Part shown: positions 14,631 through 18,381 of the stretch, piece by piece | Position numbering within the stretch: position 1 is the first letter of the stretch | How the letters are laid out: each line of letters begins with the position of its first letter | Origin: an uncultured Selenomonadales bacterium | Lineage (GTDB): Bacteria > Bacillota_C > Negativicutes > Selenomonadales > Selenomonadaceae | Length of the DNA: 18,381 nucleotides | Direction of reading: 5' to 3' | Assembly (NCBI GenBank): GCA_937916025.1 | Contig: CALGGX010000304.1 | Coordinates: 1-18,381 of the forward strand | Translations under genes and position numbers: made by a program | The notes under the pieces: model-generated | What the model was told of the DNA's origin: nothing | What the model saw: the letters and a program-made list of their open reading frames with translations, nothing else | Databases searched by the model: none

Positions 14631-15804
14631 AACAAAATTCCGGCGATATTGGTTATCATGGATAAAGATCAACTTCAAAAAACTTTTGCACTCATGAATT
14701 GGTCTGTCGTCGATATAAAAATTATTGTTATGGAAAGTGCCGATCGCGGCGTGATTTCGATCGGCAATCTTAAAATTCCCCTGTGCTCGTTTCAATCATT
14801 CGATGAATTGTTAAACGATCTGCCCGACAAAAATCAATTCTTGTGGTTACTTGTCCCGCCGACAAAAGACGGACGTCCCGCTTGGGATATGGCAAAATTG
14901 ATAATGAAACAAGGCGTGTCTCGCGAAAAGATTATTTACTATGAATTTCCGATTTCCGGAACTTGGATTGCCAATCTTCGTTATGCCGAAAAACATCCGA
15001 TTGATTATTTCGCAACAGGAATTTCATATGTCACAACCGGCTTCGATTGCGGCTGTATTGAAGGAGCTCGCGGAATTAACCTCAGTGATCACAGACAAGA
15101 TTTGTTGCAGAGCTACTTGACTGCAAAATATGTCTTCGAGCATGCTCCTACCCCCCACTCGGAATAATTTCATAAAGTTTGTTTTGATCGGGATTGCGCC
15201 GTATTCTTTTCGCTATGACAATCGAAAAAGTTTCGTGGTCGGTGCGAAAAACATTCAGTATATGTTTGCATTGAAAGATCGTCAGCTTGAAACAGAATGC
15301 GACAAATATCGTATGGTTTTATTTAATCCGCATCTCAATCATATTTTTTCCGTAATGACAGAAGCGCAAGCCGATTTGAACTACATTCAATATAAGAGGC
15401 AATCGCTTACGAAAGGAATTTCGGCAACAAATATTGCCGAATGGGAAAAAGAACTGAAACATGTCATCAGCGAATTTCGGTTGGAAACAATCGAGCAAAA
15501 TCTCAATACCCTTGAAGATTATATCAAACTGTGCCTTAAATATAAGGCAAGACCGATCGGATTCATGTTGCCGTTTTCATCAATAATCCGCCAAAATTAT
15601 CCTAAAGAACTCATTTTTTACGTCCGATATATCTTGCATCAATTTGAGAAAATGTATGACTTTATGTTTATTGATTTGTTTGATCTGTCTTTGGGATATG
15701 AAAATTTTCAAGACCTTACGCATTTGAATGCGCGCGGTGCATTTTATTCAAGCAAGGAACTTAATAAGCAATTGCATGAAAGAAACATTCTGCCGTTGAA
15801 ATAA
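14628..15804 (+). pseudogene. SGNH-like surface-polysaccharide protein, split by a one-base frameshift
   Basis: Two adjacent reading frames align end to end with residues 1-377 of the next protein. The first frame (14628-15167, 179 codons) runs from MNKIPAILVIMDKD to VFEHAPT, then hits TAA. The second frame carries on with NNFIKFVLIGIAPYSFRYD and ends at LNKQLHERNILPLK. Removing one C from the run of six at 15151-15156 would join them into a 391-residue protein. The N-terminal ~115 residues look Rossmann-like. The rest resembles SGNH/GDSL-type proteins of polysaccharide loci: ATGIS (Ser133), NLSDHRQDLLQS, IAPYSFRYD and DLTHLNARGA near the end (Asp-x-x-His). GC is lower than in neighbours: two sampled 60-base rows give 33% and 40%, against 55% in a row of the next gene. 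It could be a true pseudogene, a phase-variable gene or a sequencing error. Function is unknown. Confidence 0.8.
15151..15156 (+). other. C6 homopolymer at the frameshift point
   Basis: Six C in a row sit where the reading frame of the SGNH-like gene changes. Five C would restore a continuous frame (HAPTPTRNNFIKF), which matches the paralogue (KHQNSIKF). Homopolymers of this type can slip during replication. Confidence 0.8.
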
Positions 15805-15813
15805 AATTTTTCC

Positions 15814-15830
15814 GAGGAGGCGTGATAATG
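15814..15830 (+). promoter_or_regulatory. Ribosome binding site of the fusion gene (copy of the upstream leader)
   Basis: GAGGAGG (15814-15820) is 7 bases before the ATG at 15828. An in-frame GTG at 15822 is too close to it. The sequence around it repeats the leader of the upstream paralogue, so the duplication included the ribosome site. Confidence 0.8.
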
Positions 15831-18200
15831 GAAAAATTTCCGGCGATATTGATTGTAATGAGCAGAAAACGACTGAAAGAGTCGCTCGTCGCGCTGAATT
15901 CGGATAATATCGAGCTGAATGCAATACTTGTTTACGGTTCGGAAAATGTCGGTTGCAAATTCGGCAGTGAGATTATTCCGGTGTTGCCGTTTCGATCAAT
16001 CAATCGATTGCTCCGAAGCCGGACGAGTTTTCTGTGGCTGTTGAGCGGTTCCGCTGAAGACGCCTCCGATATCGCCAAGGTGAAAGATTTTCTTGTCGAC
16101 GAGGGGATATCGGAACAAAATATCGTCAATTGCACCGTCTTTCCGAATCTCAATCGCAATTGGCTCGCCAATGTCAAACGCGCCGAGTCGACACCGATCG
16201 ATTTTTTTGCAACCGGCAATGCCGAAGTCGAACTCGAAGTCGCTCGGCTCGGCAACGGAGTCAATCTCGCCGATTCCGAGCAGGATTTGTTGCAATCACT
16301 CCGAACCGCGCAATTTGTTTTCAAACATCAAAATTCGATCAAATTCGCATTGATCGGACTCGCGCCTCATTCCTTCCGATATAAAAATCAAGACGACTTC
16401 GCCGTTTACTCGAAGAATTTGCAATATATGCTCGCTGTTCAATCGAAGCCCGAAACCAATCACGATAAATTTTTTTTGTATGCAATCAGCGAACGCGTTC
16501 GTCGATTTGTCAAAGAAAGTGTCGAGCCCGAGCCGCGTCCGTCGCGCGATGCATCTTTGTCGGAAATTGCAGATTGGAAATCGACGTTGGAAAAACTCAC
16601 GCAAAACTTCCGCGCGGATGTTGTCGAAAAAAATCTTGTCGCGCTCGAAGAGTACATCAAACTCTGCCGCGAGCACGACGCAACGCCGATCGGTTTGATA
16701 CTTCCTGTTTCGCCGATCTTGCGTCGACATTATCCGCAGGAACTTCTTTTTCATTTTCGTCAAACGCTCCGGCAATTGCAATCGGCATATGATTTTGAAG
16801 TCATCGATCTGTTCGAGTTGCCGCTCGGTTACGATTGCTTTTCCGATCATACGCATTTGAATCTCAAGGGAGCGCGGCAAGTCGAAGCTTTGATAAAACT
16901 TTTGTTGCAATCAAAAAATATTTTGCCGAAAACGCCCGTCGAGCACGTTTCGTATTATCAATTCTATCAACTGTCCAAGTTCGCGTCGAAAGACGAGTTT
17001 AATTCAATTTTGGAGCGGGCGTTCGAGCCGTCGATTGAAAAAATCCGAAGTCGGGAAAAAATCAAAATCGGTTTTATCCTCTACGATGCGTCGATGTGGT
17101 GCGGCGATGATCTGTATCGATTATTCGAGCGAAATGAGCGATACGATCCGACAATTTTTTTGTGTCTTCGGCGGGATCAATTCGACGAGCCGATTGTCGT
17201 TCGAGATTTTCGGCGCGGCGTCAACCGGCTGAAATCGCGCGGTTTGAATGTCGTTGCAATCGACAATAACAATGCCGAACTCCCGACACAAGACGTGATA
17301 ATTTATCTCACACCTTACAATCAGGTTTTGCCGCGCGCATTTCGCCTCGAAAACATTTCGACGGAAACTCTCTTATGCTATATCCCGTACGGCATGCACA
17401 TTTCCGGAGACGCGCATGTACCGCTGGCGAATTATCCGATCATCAATATGGCGTGGAAGGTTTTTCTCGACACTCGAAACACACTCGAGTTCTATGACAA
17501 AAATTGTCGCTTCGGATTGCCGCGCGGATTTTACAGCGGATATCCGCGCATGGATTTTTTCTTCTCGGACGCCGAAAAATCTTTTGATTGGAAGGAAATG
17601 CTCCCGCACTCGACGCGAATCATTTACGCGCCGCATTGGTCGATTGACGACGGTATTCAATATTCGACGTTTCATTTGAATTACGAATTTATGTATGAAT
17701 ACGCGAAGGCGCATCCGAAAACGTCGTGGGTTTTCAAGCCGCATCCGAATTTGCTGTTTTCTGCCGTGAGTTCAAATGTCTTTCCATCGGAAGAAGCATT
17801 TCGGAGGTACCTGCAGAAATGGAACGAGTTGCCGAACGCAAGAGTCGTCACCGGCGGATACTATCAATCGATCTTTGCCTCGTCGGACGGAATGATCCTC
17901 GACAGCAGTTCTTTCAATGCCGAATATCAATACACGCATAAGCCGCTGTTGTTTTTGACGCGCGAAACGCAACAGTTCACCGAGCTCGGCAGAGAATTGA
18001 TGAAGGTACTCTACCGCGCGGACGGGCGGGATTACAAATCAATCGAGTCGTTTATCGACAATGTTCTGATCAAAAAGCAGGATCCGCTGTCGGGTGCACG
18101 TCAACAATTTTTCGACGCGCATTTGAATTATCGAAAAGACAACGGAATGCTTGCAAGCGAATACATTTTCAATGCAATAGATCAACAGTTAAGGAGATGA
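15828..18200 (+). CDS. Fusion of SGNH-like module and CDP-glycerol glycerophosphotransferase-like domain
   Basis: 790 residues, no signal peptide or clear membrane segment. Residues 1-377 are a paralogue of the preceding broken gene: FPAILIVMSRKRL, FFATGNAE (130 region), NLADSEQDLLQS, GLAPHSFRYK and DHTHLNLKGA (Asp340, His343). The Ser of ATGIS in the upstream copy is Ala132 here. From about residue 412 (KIKIGFILYDASMWCGDDLY) the protein resembles the TagB/TagF family: GYPRMDFF, IYAPHWS (His603), FKPHPN (His639) and DGMILDSSSFNAEY (Asp687, Asp692) with HKPLLFL. Such enzymes transfer glycerol- or ribitol-phosphate from a CDP-activated donor to a wall or capsule polymer. YIPYGMHI stands where a WHGTP-like motif is usual, so the donor is uncertain. 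GAGGAGG is 7 bases before the ATG at 15828. AAGGAGA within its stop region serves the next gene. Confidence 0.85.
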   Translation: MEKFPAILIVMSRKRLKESLVALNSDNIELNAILVYGSENVGCKFGSEIIPVLPFRSINRLLRSRTSFLWLLSGSAEDASDIAKVKDFLVDEGISEQNIVNCTVFPNLNRNWLANVKRAESTPIDFFATGNAEVELEVARLGNGVNLADSEQDLLQSLRTAQFVFKHQNSIKFALIGLAPHSFRYKNQDDFAVYSKNLQYMLAVQSKPETNHDKFFLYAISERVRRFVKESVEPEPRPSRDASLSEIADWKSTLEKLTQNFRADVVEKNLVALEEYIKLCREHDATPIGLILPVSPILRRHYPQELLFHFRQTLRQLQSAYDFEVIDLFELPLGYDCFSDHTHLNLKGARQVEALIKLLLQSKNILPKTPVEHVSYYQFYQLSKFASKDEFNSILERAFEPSIEKIRSREKIKIGFILYDASMWCGDDLYRLFERNERYDPTIFLCLRRDQFDEPIVVRDFRRGVNRLKSRGLNVVAIDNNNAELPTQDVIIYLTPYNQVLPRAFRLENISTETLLCYIPYGMHISGDAHVPLANYPIINMAWKVFLDTRNTLEFYDKNCRFGLPRGFYSGYPRMDFFFSDAEKSFDWKEMLPHSTRIIYAPHWSIDDGIQYSTFHLNYEFMYEYAKAHPKTSWVFKPHPNLLFSAVSSNVFPSEEAFRRYLQKWNELPNARVVTGGYYQSIFASSDGMILDSSSFNAEYQYTHKPLLFLTRETQQFTELGRELMKVLYRADGRDYKSIESFIDNVLIKKQDPLSGARQQFFDAHLNYRKDNGMLASEYIFNAIDQQLRR

Positions 18201-18204
18201 TTTC

Positions 18205-18381
18205 ATGGTAGTCGGCTACACCACCGGAGTTTATGACTTATTCCACATCGGGCATTTGAATTTGCTGAAAAACGCGCGCGGACTCTGCGACAAACTCATC
18301 GTCGGCGTATCGACCGACAATCTTGTCGAATACAAAAGGAAGCGTCCGATCATCCCGTTCGAGGATCGCATCGAGATCGTC
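18205..18381 (+). CDS. Cytidylyltransferase, glycerol-3-phosphate cytidylyltransferase (TagD)-like (partial)
   Basis: The first 59 codons are present and the gene continues past the right edge. GYTTGVYDLFHIGHLNLL carries the HxGH nucleotidyltransferase motif, followed by KLIVGVSTDNLVEYKRKRP and PFEDRIEIV. This is the TagD/cytidylyltransferase-like fold that makes CDP-glycerol (or CDP-ethanolamine, CDP-choline or CDP-ribitol types) from CTP and a phosphorylated alcohol. The ATG at 18205 is four bases after the upstream stop, with AAGGAGA (18191-18197) 7 bases before it, so it is co-transcribed with the fusion gene. Together they would form donor synthesis plus transfer. The exact substrate cannot be read from the fragment. 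Confidence 0.85.
   Translation, partial: MVVGYTTGVYDLFHIGHLNLLKNARGLCDKLIVGVSTDNLVEYKRKRPIIPFEDRIEIV

Noticed and set aside
15130..15804. The second half of the split SGNH-like gene as an independent gene starting at ATG 15130
   Set aside because: No ribosome site precedes 15130, the first ~12 residues do not match the paralogue, and homology starts only after the C6 tract. It is better read as the downstream part of a frameshifted gene.
1..18381. Frequent GATC and CGATCG words throughout
   Set aside because: They follow from heavy use of ATC, GAT and CGA/TCG codons in this genome. Without a background model they cannot be called a signal.

Overview
The window looks like chromosomal DNA of a diderm, LPS-bearing Firmicute of the Negativicutes type (Selenomonas/Veillonella relatives). 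This is an inference from gene content. It carries LPS-assembly genes (an LptD homologue, separate RfaE1 and RfaE2, an ADP-heptose-type GT9 transferase). It also carries Gram-positive-style teichoic-acid-like enzymes (an LtaS-type phosphoglycerol transferase, a CDP-glycerol glycerophosphotransferase-like domain, a TagD-like cytidylyltransferase) and a DUF4127 protein. Coding density is very high: no gene-free stretch exceeds about 220 bases, and no rRNA, tRNA, CRISPR array or transposase is visible.

Layout. (1) 1-605, minus: 5' part of a class II fructose-bisphosphate aldolase, divergent from (2) 793-2674, plus: a two-gene unit of a NagZ-type beta-N-acetylhexosaminidase and a nitrilase-superfamily (omega-amidase-like) hydrolase. 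(3) 2687-10306, minus: a seven-gene envelope operon in the order small secreted protein, lptD, rfaE1, rfaE2, GT9 heptosyltransferase, acyltransferase-3, LtaS-like transferase. It has a good promoter at 10333-10361. (4) 10523-10906, plus: an HPr-like protein with no phosphorylatable His15 equivalent but with the Ser46 equivalent kept, ending in a bidirectional terminator at 10941-10984. (5) 10997-14514, minus: smpB, an amino-acid permease and a DUF4127 protein as a tight operon. (6) 14628-18381 (continuing), plus: a surface-polymer locus with an SGNH-like gene broken by a single-base frameshift at a C6 tract, an intact paralogue fused to a CDP-glycerol glycerophosphotransferase-like domain, and a cytidylyltransferase.

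How they work together. Block 3 makes ADP-heptose, builds the inner LPS core, exports LPS to the outer leaflet and probably decorates a surface glycan with acyl and phosphoglycerol groups. Block 6 plausibly makes CDP-activated glycerol (or a similar polyol) and transfers it to a surface polymer. The smpB operon and block 6 diverge from promoters whose -35 boxes overlap by five bases. The most interesting points are the fused and duplicated polymer locus with its possible slippage switch, the Crh-like HPr homologue, and an acyltransferase whose real N-terminus has no ATG, GTG or TTG start.
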